64,000 nucleotides of DNA from Naasia sp. SYSU D00057. GTDB lineage: Bacteria > Actinomycetota > Actinomycetes > Actinomycetales > Microbacteriaceae. The stretch lies in NCBI RefSeq assembly GCF_017916505.1, contig NZ_JAFMSZ010000001.1, forward strand, positions 248,001-312,000. The letters run 5' to 3'. Below are positions 7,750 through 16,380 of the stretch, piece by piece. Made by a program: the position numbers and the translations under genes. Positions within the stretch are counted from its first letter, which is position 1, and the number at the start of each line of letters is the position of its first letter. Under the pieces are notes generated by a model, which worked only from the letters and a program-made list of their open reading frames with translations, ran no database searches and was not told the origin of the DNA.

Positions 7750-8901
7750 ATGCCGGGACCGGGAGACGTGCTGGAGCTCATCCGCGCCGGCCGCGCGTCG
7801 ACGCGCGGCGACGTGCTGGAGCAGACCGGCCTGTCCCGCATGACCGTCGCGGGCCGCATCGACGCGCTCCTCGACGCGGGCTTCCTCGTCGAGCGGAACG
7901 GCACCGACCGCATCGCGGCGGGACGTCCGTCCCGACGGCTGCAGTTCAACACCGCGCGCGCCTCACTGCTCGCCGCGACCGTCGACACCACGCACACGAC
8001 CGTGGCGCTCACCGACCTCGCCGGACACGTCCAGCAGGACGCGCGGATCGACGTCGCGGTCGCCGACGGCCCCTACGCCACGCTGCACGCGATCCTCGAC
8101 TCGGCGCAGGGCCTGCTGGCTCGAGCCGGTCTCACTCCGGACCGTCTGAGCGGGATGGGCATCAGCGTGCCCGGCCCTGTCGACCCGGACACGGGCCGCC
8201 CCAGCCAGCCGCCGATCATGCCGGGCTGGGACGCCTACCCGATCCCGGATCACCTGCACGATGCGCTCGGCGTCCCGATCCTGGTCGCGAACGACGCCGA
8301 CGCCGCCGCGCTGGGTGAGCAGCGCGCGGCCCACCCCGAGTCCCGCTCGCTGTGCTTCCTCAAGGTCTCGTCCGGCATCGGCACGGGGATCGTCATCGGC
8401 GGTCAGGTCTACGTCGGCACCGACGGCGGCGCCGGCGACATCGGCCACGTGAAGCTCGCCGGCCACGACGATGCGGTGTGCCAGTGCGGCGCGCACGGCT
8501 GCCTGGCGGCCGTCGCGTCGGGCCGGGCGATCGCCCGGGCGCTATCAGCGCTGGGGAAGCCGGCCGCATCGGCGTCCGACGTGTCGGCGTATCTGGCGGC
8601 GGGTGACTCCGACGCCGCCCGCCTCACGCAGGCTGCCGGACGGGAGATCGGCGAGGTCGTCGCCACCGTGGTGTCGCTGCTCAACCCCGGCGAGGTCGTC
8701 ATCGGCGGCACCCTCGCCTCGCCGCCGCTGATCACCGGCATCCGGGAGACGCTGTACCCGCGATCCCTCCCCCGGGCGACGCGGCACCTCACGATCAGCC
8801 AGTCGACGCTCGGCGAGCGGGCCGCGATCGTCGGGCTCGCGACGATGGTCGTGGAGCGGGAGTACTCCGCCGCGGCGGTCAACGCCGCGCTCGGCGGCTG
8901 A
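7750..8901 (+). CDS. ROK-family transcriptional regulator
   Basis: A 383-residue ROK protein with an N-terminal winged helix (TRGDVLEQTGLSRMTVAGR near residues 18-36), then an actin-like sugar-kinase fold with GVSVPGPVD-type (here GISVPGPVD), NDADAAALGE and GTDGGAGDIGHVKL motifs. The zinc-type signature reads CQCGAHGCLAAVAS, in which the glutamate usually found after GCL is alanine. It is divergent from the sugar operon, starts at an ATG preceded by AAGGAG, and most likely represses that operon until a sugar binds. A purely enzymatic glucokinase role is less likely because of the helix-turn-helix. Confidence 0.88.
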   Translation: MPGPGDVLELIRAGRASTRGDVLEQTGLSRMTVAGRIDALLDAGFLVERNGTDRIAAGRPSRRLQFNTARASLLAATVDTTHTTVALTDLAGHVQQDARIDVAVADGPYATLHAILDSAQGLLARAGLTPDRLSGMGISVPGPVDPDTGRPSQPPIMPGWDAYPIPDHLHDALGVPILVANDADAAALGEQRAAHPESRSLCFLKVSSGIGTGIVIGGQVYVGTDGGAGDIGHVKLAGHDDAVCQCGAHGCLAAVASGRAIARALSALGKPAASASDVSAYLAAGDSDAARLTQAAGREIGEVVATVVSLLNPGEVVIGGTLASPPLITGIRETLYPRSLPRATRHLTISQSTLGERAAIVGLATMVVEREYSAAAVNAALGG

Positions 8902-9104
8902 GCCGGCAGCGCCTTCGGCATCCTCCCTGCGCCACCGCGTCAGCGCCTCTGGAGACCTCGACCGACTCGCGGTGCGGCTGCCGCCGCGCCGAACCCTCGC
9001 GTCGCGAGCGGGGTTCGACGACCGCCGCCGGAACCCGTAACAAGCCGGTAACGGACGGTCCCCATTTTTCGCTTGCGGGATGCCGCGCGCTCCGTAAGAC
9101 TCTC

Positions 9105-9139
9105 TCCATACGAGAAGAGCAAATCAGATCGTAAGAAAA
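9105..9139 (+). promoter_or_regulatory. Possible regulator half-sites upstream of the MHPC oxygenase operon
   Basis: The 265-base gap 8902-9166 holds no gene. Its distal part contains CATACGAGAA (9107-9116) and CGTAAGAAAA (9130-9139), two directly repeated copies related to the TTCTCA/TGAGAA half-sites in front of the other two vitamin B6 transcription units. A -35-like TTGCGG lies at 9073-9078, but no convincing -10 was found at the right distance. This is the weakest of the three sites. Confidence 0.35.
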
Positions 9140-9166
9140 ACTCGCCCTCAGTGGAAAGTTGGTGCC

Positions 9167-10303
9167 ATGCCCTCACCTCGCCACGCCGAGATCTCCGGCG
9201 CTGGATTCGCCGGGCTGACGGTGGCCACGGCGCTCGCCCAGAAGGGGTGGAGCGTCCGGGTCCACGAGCGCTCGGCCGAGCTCCGCGCCGAAGGTGCCGG
9301 CATCGTCCTCTGGGGCAACAGCCTCCAGGTCCTGGATCGGCTCGGAGCCACTCCCGACCTCGAATCCCGCGCGATGCACTCGCCGGCCTACGAGACGCGG
9401 ATGAACAACGTGATCCGCTCTCAGGAGAAGCTCGAGGGCATCCGGTGGATCTCCGTCACGCGCCCCCACCTGTACGCGACGCTGCTCACCGCGGCGCGCG
9501 AGTCGGGCGTCGAGATCATCTCCGGCTCCGAGGTGACCGGCGCGACGCCGGAGGGGCGCATCGACTTCGCCGACGGAACCTCGGCCGAGGCCGACCTCGT
9601 CGTCGGCGCCGACGGCGTGGGCTCCGCGGTCCGCGACTCGCTCGGCATCCCGCTCAAGCGGGAGCGGTCCCGCGACGGCATCACCCGCTTCCTCGTCCCG
9701 CGGCACAAGGCGGAGCTGCAGCAGCTCGAGCCGGACACCGAGTGGGACAACTACATCGACTTCTGGAACATCGAGCCCCGCGTGCTCCGCGTGCTCTACG
9801 TGCCGTGCAACGACGAGGAGGTGTACATCGCCCTGATGGCCCCGGTCAGCGACGCGCAGGGGTCGAAGGTGCCGATCGACCTCGCCCTCTGGACGGAGAA
9901 CTTCCCGCACCTCACCCCCGTGCTCGAGGAGGCGGCGAAGCTGCACGGCCGGTACTACGGGTACCAGACCACCCGGGTCGACCACTGGACCGAGGGCAGG
10001 GTCGCCATCATCGGTGACGCGGCGCACGCGATGTGCCCCGCGCTCGCGCAGGGCGCCGGCTGCTCGATCCACAACGCCTGGACGCTCGCCACCGAGGCGA
10101 CCAAGGCGTCGAACGACCAGCTGCCCGAGGTGCTCCGCGAGTGGGAGCGCCTCGAGCGGCCGATCACCGATCGCGCGCAGGACCGCTCCCAGTACTACGC
10201 CGACACCCGGCAGATGGCGCAGGGCAACCAGTTCGCGGGCGACGTCGTCGAGACGGCCCTGTACAACCCCACTGACCCGCACCGACACGAGGTGAACGTA
10301 TGA
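9167..10303 (+). CDS. 2-methyl-3-hydroxypyridine-5-carboxylate oxygenase (MHPCO)-type FAD monooxygenase
   Basis: Flavin monooxygenase of 378 residues that would hydroxylate and open the pyridine ring of MHPC with NAD(P)H and O2, giving E-2-(acetamidomethylene)succinate, the ring-cleavage step of vitamin B6 catabolism. It shows the FAD dinucleotide motif GAGFAG (11-16), the DG motif VVGADGVGS (145-153) and the GD motif GDAAHAM (283-289). WDNYIDFWN, YVPCND and GDAAHAMCPALAQGAGC closely resemble the Mesorhizobium loti enzyme Mlr6788 as I remember it. First gene of an eight-gene plus-strand cluster; GGAAAG lies eight bases before the ATG. The family is certain. The substrate rests on recalled similarity plus the neighbouring genes that encode the adjoining steps. 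Confidence 0.85.
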   Translation: MPSPRHAEISGAGFAGLTVATALAQKGWSVRVHERSAELRAEGAGIVLWGNSLQVLDRLGATPDLESRAMHSPAYETRMNNVIRSQEKLEGIRWISVTRPHLYATLLTAARESGVEIISGSEVTGATPEGRIDFADGTSAEADLVVGADGVGSAVRDSLGIPLKRERSRDGITRFLVPRHKAELQQLEPDTEWDNYIDFWNIEPRVLRVLYVPCNDEEVYIALMAPVSDAQGSKVPIDLALWTENFPHLTPVLEEAAKLHGRYYGYQTTRVDHWTEGRVAIIGDAAHAMCPALAQGAGCSIHNAWTLATEATKASNDQLPEVLREWERLERPITDRAQDRSQYYADTRQMAQGNQFAGDVVETALYNPTDPHRHEVNV

Positions 10304-10887
10304 GCATCGACCCCTACTACCGAGTCCGCGCCTTCCACTCCTTCGTGTCCGAGACCGTCCGCGAGGTGGGTCCGGCGCCCGAGCAGCCGCTCGTGAAGGC
10401 CGCCGTCGCCGTCGTGCTCGAGAACCCGTTCGCGGGCCAGTGGGTCGAGGACCTCTCGCCCCTCACCGCGCCCAGCGCGAGCATCGGCACCGAGCTCGGC
10501 CGACGTGCCGCCGAGCTGCTCGGCGGCCGGCCCGTCGAGTCCTACGGCAAGGGCGGCCTCGTCGGCCTGAACGGCGAGCAGGAGCACGTCGTCGCGTGCA
10601 TCACGACGGTCTTCGGCGACGCCCTCCGCGAGGCGGTCGGCGGCGGCAAGGCCTGGATCTCCTCGGCCTCGAAGGTCGCGGCCGCCGGGACGCAGATCGA
10701 CATCCCCCTCGCGTACAAGGATGAGGTCTACGTTCGCTCGCACTACGACGCGATGACGATCGCGCTGCCCGACGCCCCGCGGCCGGACGAGCTCGTGATC
10801 ATCGTGGCCGTCGCCACGGGCGGGCGGCCGAACGCCCGGGTGGGCGGGATGACCGCCGCCGACGTCGCAGCCCGAGACTCGCAGTAG
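10300..10887 (+). CDS. Amino-acid-synthesis (DUF1185/AA_synth) family protein, role unknown
   Basis: A 195-residue protein without signal peptide or membrane segment, overlapping the stop of the oxygenase gene by ATGA. The composition and the segments KAAVAVVLENPFAG, SYGKGGLVGLNGEQEHV and PDELVIIVAVATGGRPNARVGG fit the DUF1185 family, whose biochemistry is unsettled. No counterpart belongs to the textbook vitamin B6 degradation pathway, yet its tight coupling to the ring-cleaving oxygenase suggests a role in that step or in handling its product. That function is inference from position only. Confidence 0.7.
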   Translation: MSIDPYYRVRAFHSFVSETVREVGPAPEQPLVKAAVAVVLENPFAGQWVEDLSPLTAPSASIGTELGRRAAELLGGRPVESYGKGGLVGLNGEQEHVVACITTVFGDALREAVGGGKAWISSASKVAAAGTQIDIPLAYKDEVYVRSHYDAMTIALPDAPRPDELVIIVAVATGGRPNARVGGMTAADVAARDSQ

Positions 10888-10909
10888 TCCCTCGCAGATC
10901 AGGAAACCG

Positions 10910-11689
10910 ATGACGTATCAGCACAGCCAGTACTTCGAAGACGCCTCGATCGCGAGCGTGCTCGCGGACGTCGCCCGGGCGCACCGCATCCTCGAGCTGG
11001 AGGGGCACGGCGACATGTCCATGGGGCACCTCTCCTTCCGGGACCCCTTCGGGCGCGGCCTCTGGCTGAAGCGCGGCAACCTGGCGCTCTCCGAGGTGGA
11101 GGGCGACGATTTCATCCTCATCGACTTCGACGGCAACGTGCTCGAGGGCACCGGCCTCCGGCACCTCGAGTGGCCTCTGCACGCCGAGATCCTGAAGGCC
11201 CGCCCCGACGTCAACTTCGTCGGCCACTCGCACGCGCACTTCTCCACGGTGCTCGGCGCGTCCGAGGAGACTCTCAAGCCGTACAACAACCACGGTGTGT
11301 GGTTCGCCTATGAGGGCGTCCCGCGCTTCGCCGAGACGAGCCACATCATCACGACCGTGCCGCTGGGCGTCTCCGCGGCGCGGGCTCTCGGCCCGGCACA
11401 GGCGATCCTGCTCGCGAACCACGGCATCGCCTTCGTGGGCAGCACGGTCGCCGAGGTGACCCTCACCGGGATCTTCCTCGAGAAGGCCGCGCGCTTCCAG
11501 GTCGACCTCAAGTCGTCGGGCTTCACGCCGATCGAGCCGGACCCCGACGAGACGAAGGAGAAGTTCGACCGGATCTATCCGGCCAAGGCCCAGCACAACT
11601 TCTGGACCTACTTCAACCGCCGGCTCGACCGCGTCGAGGCCCTGCAGGGCATCGGCATCTCGCAGATCAGCCTGCCGCCCGGCATCTGA
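10910..11689 (+). CDS. Class II aldolase/adducin family protein, probable HMPDC decarboxylase
   Basis: A 259-residue metal enzyme of the class II aldolase fold. Metal ligands are visible as HSHAH (106-110) and a third histidine in ANHGI (His171). In the M. loti pathway the enzyme that removes the 4-carboxylate of 3-hydroxy-2-methylpyridine-4,5-dicarboxylate (Mlr6791) belongs to this fold. The gene lies between the MHPC oxygenase and the FHMPC dehydrogenase, exactly the steps either side of that reaction. It starts at the ATG at 10910 with AGGAAA upstream. The fold is clear; the decarboxylase assignment depends on context. Confidence 0.8.
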   Translation: MTYQHSQYFEDASIASVLADVARAHRILELEGHGDMSMGHLSFRDPFGRGLWLKRGNLALSEVEGDDFILIDFDGNVLEGTGLRHLEWPLHAEILKARPDVNFVGHSHAHFSTVLGASEETLKPYNNHGVWFAYEGVPRFAETSHIITTVPLGVSAARALGPAQAILLANHGIAFVGSTVAEVTLTGIFLEKAARFQVDLKSSGFTPIEPDPDETKEKFDRIYPAKAQHNFWTYFNRRLDRVEALQGIGISQISLPPGI

Positions 11690-11730
11690 ACCGCATCCAC
11701 CGCACCGCCAACGTCAGCTAGGAGCATCGC

Positions 11731-12672
11731 ATGAGCAGCCTTCCCAAGATCGCGACCGTCGTCGGCTCCGGGACGATGGGTCCCGGCATCGCCGCGACCC
11801 TCGCCCGCGCCGGTGTCGTCGTCCGCCTCTACGACATCTCGGACCAGGCCATCGAGAACGCGAAGGCGTCCTACGCGATGGTGAACGGCGTCCTCGAGAC
11901 CGTCGGCACGCCGAAGTCGGACGGCGGCTCCGTGGAGTTCGGGACCGACCTCGCCGCAGCGGTCGCGGACACCGAGCTCGTCATCGAGGCGATCCCGGAG
12001 CGGCTCGAGCTCAAGAAGTCGCTGCTCGCGCAGCTCGAGGACGGCCTCGTCGGCGACGACGTCATCATCGCGTCGAACACCTCCGGCATCCCGATCACGA
12101 CCATGGGCGAGGACATGCGCGTCCCCGGCCGGCTGATCGGCATGCACTGGTCCAACCCGCCGCACCTGATCCCGATGATCGAGGTGATCCCCGGCGAGGC
12201 GACCGACCCCGCGCTCGTCGACCGGCTCGTCGAGATCGTCAAGGCGTTCGACTACGTGCCCGTCGTCGAGAAGGAGACGCCCGGCTTCGTCGAGAACCGC
12301 GTCCTCTACGCGATCCTCCGCGAGTGCCTCGACCTCCTCGAGAAGGGCATCGTCACGCCGGAGGGCCTCGACGCCTGCGTCAAGTGGGGCATCGGCTACA
12401 AGCTCTCCGTCGTCGGCCCCACCCGCCTCCTCGACATGGCCGGCCTCGACATCTACAAGGCCGTCTCCAGCTACCTCAACGCCGACCTCGCGGACCGCAA
12501 GGACACCCCGGCGATGATCGAGGAGAAGATCGCCGCCGGCACCCTCGGCTTCAAGAGCGGCGCCGGCATGTACGAGTACGACGGCCCCGAGGCGATCGCG
12601 GAGAAGCGCAAGGAGATCGTCACCGGACTCGTCGCGGCCCGCAAGACGCTCTCGTCGATCCCGAACGTCTGA
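11731..12672 (+). CDS. 5-formyl-3-hydroxy-2-methylpyridine-4-carboxylate dehydrogenase (FHMPCDH)-like, HAD fold
   Basis: NAD-dependent dehydrogenase of the 3-hydroxyacyl-CoA dehydrogenase fold, 313 residues. It has GSGTMG at 12-17, IIASNTSGIP at 112-121, and the His-Glu pair expected for the fold at His139 and Glu151 within MHWSNPPHLIPMIEV. The remainder (ETPGFVENRVLYAILRE, WGIGYKLSVVGP, LLDMAGLDIYK) strongly recalls M. loti Mlr6793, which oxidises the 5-formyl group of FHMPC to the dicarboxylate. A simple fatty-acid enzyme is less likely because no CoA-handling genes are near. AGGAG lies seven bases before the ATG. Confidence 0.85.
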   Translation: MSSLPKIATVVGSGTMGPGIAATLARAGVVVRLYDISDQAIENAKASYAMVNGVLETVGTPKSDGGSVEFGTDLAAAVADTELVIEAIPERLELKKSLLAQLEDGLVGDDVIIASNTSGIPITTMGEDMRVPGRLIGMHWSNPPHLIPMIEVIPGEATDPALVDRLVEIVKAFDYVPVVEKETPGFVENRVLYAILRECLDLLEKGIVTPEGLDACVKWGIGYKLSVVGPTRLLDMAGLDIYKAVSSYLNADLADRKDTPAMIEEKIAAGTLGFKSGAGMYEYDGPEAIAEKRKEIVTGLVAARKTLSSIPNV

Positions 12673-13511
12673 TGCCCGTCACGGTCGGCGTCGAGCCGAT
12701 CGCGGACGGACTCTCCCGCACCCGGGGCGCCGAGGTCGACCTCGCGTTCCGGGTGCGGGGCTCCGGCCCGGCGATCGTGCTGCTGCACGGAACGTCGGCG
12801 AACCACGCCGTCTGGGAGCCGGTCGCCGAAGCTCTCGCCCCGCACTCCACCGTCATCGCGCTCGACCAGCGCGGCCACGGCCGGAGCGACAAGCCGGCCA
12901 CCGGCTACACCGGTCCGAGCTTCGCCGGAGACGTCGTCACCGTGCTCGACGCCCTCGGCATCGAGCGCGCGATCGTCGGCGGGCACTCGCTCGGCGGCCG
13001 CAACGCCTGGCTCGTCGGTGCGCTGCATCCCGACCGCGTGCGCGCCGTCGTCGCCGTGGACTACACGCCGTACGTGGAGTCGGGCGTGCTCGACGACCTC
13101 GCGGTCCGGGTCGCCGGCGGCTACCGCGCCTTCCCGGACCGCGCCGCGATCGAGGAGTACATCCGCGGCCGCTACCCGCGGATCCTGCCGGGCGCCGTTC
13201 AGCGCCGGGCACGCTGGGGCTACGAGCAGCGCGAGGACGGGCAGTGGTGGCCGCTCGCCGATCCGGACGCGATGCAGCAGCTCATCACGGGTTTCCGCAC
13301 CCCCTGGGACGCGGAGTTCCGGGCGGTGCCCGCCCCGATGACGCACCTGAGGGGCGTCGACAGCCGCATCCTCAGCGAGTCCGCCTGGGCCGCGGCGATC
13401 GCGGACCGGCCCGGCGACCGCTGGGTGCTGATCGACGACGCCGACCACTACATCCCGGAGGAGCACCCCGACCTCGTCGCCGCCGAGTTCGAGCGCCTGC
13501 TCGACGCCTGA
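12672..13511 (+). CDS. E-2-(acetamidomethylene)succinate hydrolase-like alpha/beta hydrolase
   Basis: Alpha/beta hydrolase of 279 residues that would split the ring-opened product into succinic semialdehyde, acetate, ammonia and CO2, completing the pathway. The nucleophile elbow is GGHSLGG with Ser106, the oxyanion region HGTSANHAVW starts at 39, and the catalytic histidine is His259 in DDADHYIPEE. DQRGHGRSDKPATGY, VDYTPYVESGVLDDL and GRYPRILPGA closely resemble M. loti Mlr6787 as I remember it. Its ATG overlaps the TGA of the dehydrogenase gene (TGATG), so the two are translated together. Cytoplasmic. Fold certain, substrate well supported by context. Confidence 0.85.
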   Translation: MPVTVGVEPIADGLSRTRGAEVDLAFRVRGSGPAIVLLHGTSANHAVWEPVAEALAPHSTVIALDQRGHGRSDKPATGYTGPSFAGDVVTVLDALGIERAIVGGHSLGGRNAWLVGALHPDRVRAVVAVDYTPYVESGVLDDLAVRVAGGYRAFPDRAAIEEYIRGRYPRILPGAVQRRARWGYEQREDGQWWPLADPDAMQQLITGFRTPWDAEFRAVPAPMTHLRGVDSRILSESAWAAAIADRPGDRWVLIDDADHYIPEEHPDLVAAEFERLLDA

Positions 13512-13552
13512 ACCCCTACCGAGAACACCACCCACCGACGAAAGGACGAGCC

Positions 13553-14008
13553 GTGGCGCTCTTCATCGACAAGCTCACGATCTCCAGCCCCGACATCCCC
13601 ACCCTCGGGCGCTTCCCCGAGGAGTTCACCGCCGACGGCGGCAACTCGGTGCCGCGCCTCGAGTTCTCCGGCGCGCCGGAGGGCACCGTCGAGTACGCGG
13701 TGATCCTCCACGACCCGGACGCGCCGCTCCCCCACGGCTTCACCCACTGGGTCGTCTACGGCATCTCGCCGCAGGCGACCTCCCTCGACGTCGACGCGCC
13801 GGGCGTCCGCCAGGCGCCGAACGGCGCCGGGGCGACCCAGTACTTCGGTCCCCAGCCGCCCGCCGGTCACGGCGACCACCACTACTACTTCTGGATCTAC
13901 GCGCTGAACCGCAAGGTCGAGGGCACGCCCACCCGCGAGGAGTTCCTCGCCCAGTACGCGGACGCCATCATCGAGCAGGCGCGATTCGTCGGAGTCTGGC
14001 AGAGCTGA
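13553..14008 (+). CDS. YbhB/YbcL-type phosphatidylethanolamine-binding (PEBP) family protein
   Basis: A 151-residue PEBP protein. The ligand-pocket motifs DPDAPLPHGFTHWVVYG and YFGPQPPAGHGDHHYYFWIY are intact. Bacterial family members have no agreed enzymatic role. GTG at 13553 is chosen because AAAGGA lies six bases before it and the family begins here; a longer reading would run into the previous gene. It sits between the hydrolase and an amidohydrolase gene in the vitamin B6 operon and ends in a TGATG overlap with the latter. It could bind a pathway intermediate, but nothing in the sequence proves that. Confidence 0.8.
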   Translation: MALFIDKLTISSPDIPTLGRFPEEFTADGGNSVPRLEFSGAPEGTVEYAVILHDPDAPLPHGFTHWVVYGISPQATSLDVDAPGVRQAPNGAGATQYFGPQPPAGHGDHHYYFWIYALNRKVEGTPTREEFLAQYADAIIEQARFVGVWQS

Positions 14009-14721
14009 TGGCGATCACCGACGCGCACTTCCACGTCGGGGACTTCCCGATGTCGGGGGTGCGCCTCGACGAGGACGGCCTCGCCCCCTACCTCGCGGCG
14101 AACGACATCGACACCGCGATGGTGTTCCACGAGGACAACGCGATGGTCCGCCGCGTGGTCGCCGGCATCCCCGGTGCGTACCAGCTGTACTGGGCGAACC
14201 CGAAGTGGGACGGCGCCGTCGCCGAGCTCCGCGAGTACCTCCGGGACCCGAAGGTGCGCGGGGTGAAGCTGCACCCGCTGTTCGGCGGCTTCCTGCCGGA
14301 CGACCCGAGGGTCCACCCGATCATCGAGGTGCTGATCGAGCACGACCTGCCGGCGCTCATCCACTGCGGGCACCCGATCTTCTCGCTGCCCTGGAGCATC
14401 GAGGAGCTGATCATCCGGTACCCCGAGGCGAAGATCATCCTCGGCCACATGGGTCACGGGAACATCGTCTACATCGACGCGTCGATCGCGATCGCCGCCC
14501 GGCACCCGAACGTGTGGCTGGAGACCAGCGGGATGCCGATGAGCCTCAAGATCAAGGAGGCCGTGGAGAAGGTGGGCGCCGACCGGGTGATGTACGGCTC
14601 GGACGGCCCCTGGCACGAGCCGAAGGTGGAGCAGCTGAAGGTGCAGCTCGCGGGCCTCGCCCCCGACGACCTGGACGCGGTGATGCACGGCACGGCCCAG
14701 CGCCTCTTCCTCGGCGCCTGA
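14008..14721 (+). CDS. Amidohydrolase-2 family metal-dependent hydrolase or decarboxylase
   Basis: A 237-residue TIM-barrel amidohydrolase. N-terminal DAHFHVGDF supplies the HxH metal ligands (His7, His9 region), GVKLHPLFGG and LIHCGHPIFS supply further histidines, and YGSDGPW supplies the C-terminal aspartate. The family includes hydrolases and non-oxidative decarboxylases such as ACMSD, so either a hydrolytic or a decarboxylating role on a B6-derived acid is possible. Last gene of the cluster that begins at 9167, coupled to the PEBP gene by TGATG. No step of the known pathway requires it, so it may mark an unrecognised branch or a salvage step. Confidence 0.75.
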   Translation: MAITDAHFHVGDFPMSGVRLDEDGLAPYLAANDIDTAMVFHEDNAMVRRVVAGIPGAYQLYWANPKWDGAVAELREYLRDPKVRGVKLHPLFGGFLPDDPRVHPIIEVLIEHDLPALIHCGHPIFSLPWSIEELIIRYPEAKIILGHMGHGNIVYIDASIAIAARHPNVWLETSGMPMSLKIKEAVEKVGADRVMYGSDGPWHEPKVEQLKVQLAGLAPDDLDAVMHGTAQRLFLGA

Positions 14722-14816
14722 CGCCTGCCGCGGGTCCTGCGGACAGCGGCCGAGGGGCCGGCACCCGGAGGTGTCCGCTCCACCCGCCGAAACGCCGTTC
14801 GACGCACGTGCCACTC

Positions 14817-16229
14817 TCAGAACGGAGGTGGTGCTTCGGCCGCCGCCGCAGCGGCGAGCCATTCGCGTTGCACGATCGGCGGCGCACCGGGACGTCGCGG
14901 CGTCGGTGGCGGCGGGAGGACCGTGTCGGCGAACGTGCGGTAGACCCTGCCCCTCGGGGAGGTCCACGCGAGCGTGCCGTCGCCGTTCCCGTGCTGGGTG
15001 ACGTTCCAGGGGCTTCCGTGCTTCAGCATGTGGTGGGCCTTGCAGAGGAACGCGAGGTTGCAGTCGTTCGACTCCCCGCCCTCTTCCCACGCGCGGGTGT
15101 GGTCGAGGTCGCAGTGAACGGCCGGGCGCGTGCAGCCGACGAACCGGCACACTCCGTCCCGGATGCGAAGCTTCGAGCGCAGCTCCTCGGGGCTCCGGTA
15201 CTTGACCTTCCCGTACTTGAGGATGATGCCCGTCTCCGGGTCGGTCAGCAGACGGATCCACTTCTCCGACATCCCGGCCAGCATGCGAGCGGTGTCGGCG
15301 TCGATCGGGCCGTAGTTCTCGAGGAACCCGGCTGCGTCGCTCTTGCCCAGCGCGGTCAGCGCCGGAATGTGCACGAACACATCGGGCGTCACCCGCCGGC
15401 GCGCCCGCGGGGACGGCTGCAGCGGCTGGTCGTCCTCGGCGGGCGGCACAGCGCCGGCGGCGTCGACCATGAGATCGCGGAAGACGTCCGCCGTGATCTG
15501 CGCCAGCGATCGGGGCTCGTCCTCGGTCTTCAGGGTCTGCGCGATGGCCTCGATCACCGCGACCACCTCGACGGCGTCCTCGGCGGACAGCAGGGCGCTG
15601 ACCCAGGCCATGCCGTCCTCGGCTCGCTCGAAGACGACCCGCCGCTCCAGCAGTGCCTCCTTGTGCCGGGCGATCAGCGACTCCGCGTCGAGCGACAGCC
15701 GGATCTCCCGAGCCTTCCGCTCGAATCGGGACGCCACGAGGTGCGTGTACGGCAGGAGGCGCTCCTCGTATTCGTGCAGCAGGTCGTCCCGCAGGCCCGA
15801 GGACTGCTCGACCAGGATCCGGGCGTGCCGCTCACTGATGACCATCCGCTCGAGCGCATCGAGGGTGTCGGGGAAGTCGTGGACCAGCTTCCGGGCCAGC
15901 TCGAGCTGCGCCTGTGCGGTGCGCTCGTGCACCTCCAGCGCCGCGGCCACCTCGGCGCGCAGGGAGCGCCACTCCAGGGCGTCCTGGTCAGTCCAGGTGG
16001 CCCCGGTCAGCGTCTCTTGCTCGAGGCGCATCGCATCCAGCAGCCGATACTGCCGCGCGGCGTGCTGACGAGCCTGACTCGCAAATTCCTCTAACTGGTC
16101 CAGCAGCGAGGGACGGGGAGAGACCGCGTCGAGAAGGCGCTGCATGAGCACGTCCTCGACAGTGCAGATACCCAGCGGATCCTCCGGGATCCCCTCGACC
16201 TGCACATCCTCGAACATGGACACAGTCAA
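14817..16229 (-). CDS. DUF222 domain and HNH endonuclease protein
   Basis: A 470-residue member of the actinobacterial DUF222-HNH family, present in many copies in Microbacteriaceae. The N-terminal two thirds is helical DUF222. The C-terminal HNH domain shows CRFVGCTRP, then CDLDHTRAWEEGG and LAFLCKAHHMLKH, giving the paired cysteines and catalytic histidine of the fold, followed by a proline/alanine-rich tail. The gene is monocistronic, convergent with the amidohydrolase gene and unrelated to vitamin B6 metabolism; it interrupts the two halves of that regulon. The biological role of the family is unknown. Confidence 0.9.
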   Translation of the reverse strand: MTVSMFEDVQVEGIPEDPLGICTVEDVLMQRLLDAVSPRPSLLDQLEEFASQARQHAARQYRLLDAMRLEQETLTGATWTDQDALEWRSLRAEVAAALEVHERTAQAQLELARKLVHDFPDTLDALERMVISERHARILVEQSSGLRDDLLHEYEERLLPYTHLVASRFERKAREIRLSLDAESLIARHKEALLERRVVFERAEDGMAWVSALLSAEDAVEVVAVIEAIAQTLKTEDEPRSLAQITADVFRDLMVDAAGAVPPAEDDQPLQPSPRARRRVTPDVFVHIPALTALGKSDAAGFLENYGPIDADTARMLAGMSEKWIRLLTDPETGIILKYGKVKYRSPEELRSKLRIRDGVCRFVGCTRPAVHCDLDHTRAWEEGGESNDCNLAFLCKAHHMLKHGSPWNVTQHGNGDGTLAWTSPRGRVYRTFADTVLPPPPTPRRPGAPPIVQREWLAAAAAAEAPPPF

Positions 16230-16380
16230 CCGGCACCCACCGACACTGGCCGGTCCGATAACGCTCGAGATGCCGCAACCTTCAACCGATGATCGAAGCG
16301 ACTTCCGGCCGTCGTTCCGGGGCCTACGGTCGCTCGTCGATCACGGGGTGGGCCGGCGAGTCGGCGGCGTCAGCCGCGGG

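Noticed and set aside
11731-12672. Reading the HAD-fold gene as 3-hydroxybutyryl-CoA dehydrogenase of fatty-acid metabolism
   Set aside because: No thiolase, crotonase or CoA-ligase genes are nearby, and the sequence around MHWSNPPHLIPMIEV fits the B6 dehydrogenase better.
13244-13552. N-terminal extension of the PEBP gene
   Set aside because: It lies inside the alpha/beta hydrolase gene in another frame and lacks PEBP homology. GTG at 13553 has AAAGGA.
14722-14816. Bidirectional terminator between the amidohydrolase and HNH genes
   Set aside because: GCGGACA/TGTCCGC arms exist near 14740-14780, but the loop is long and there is no T-tract, so support is too weak.
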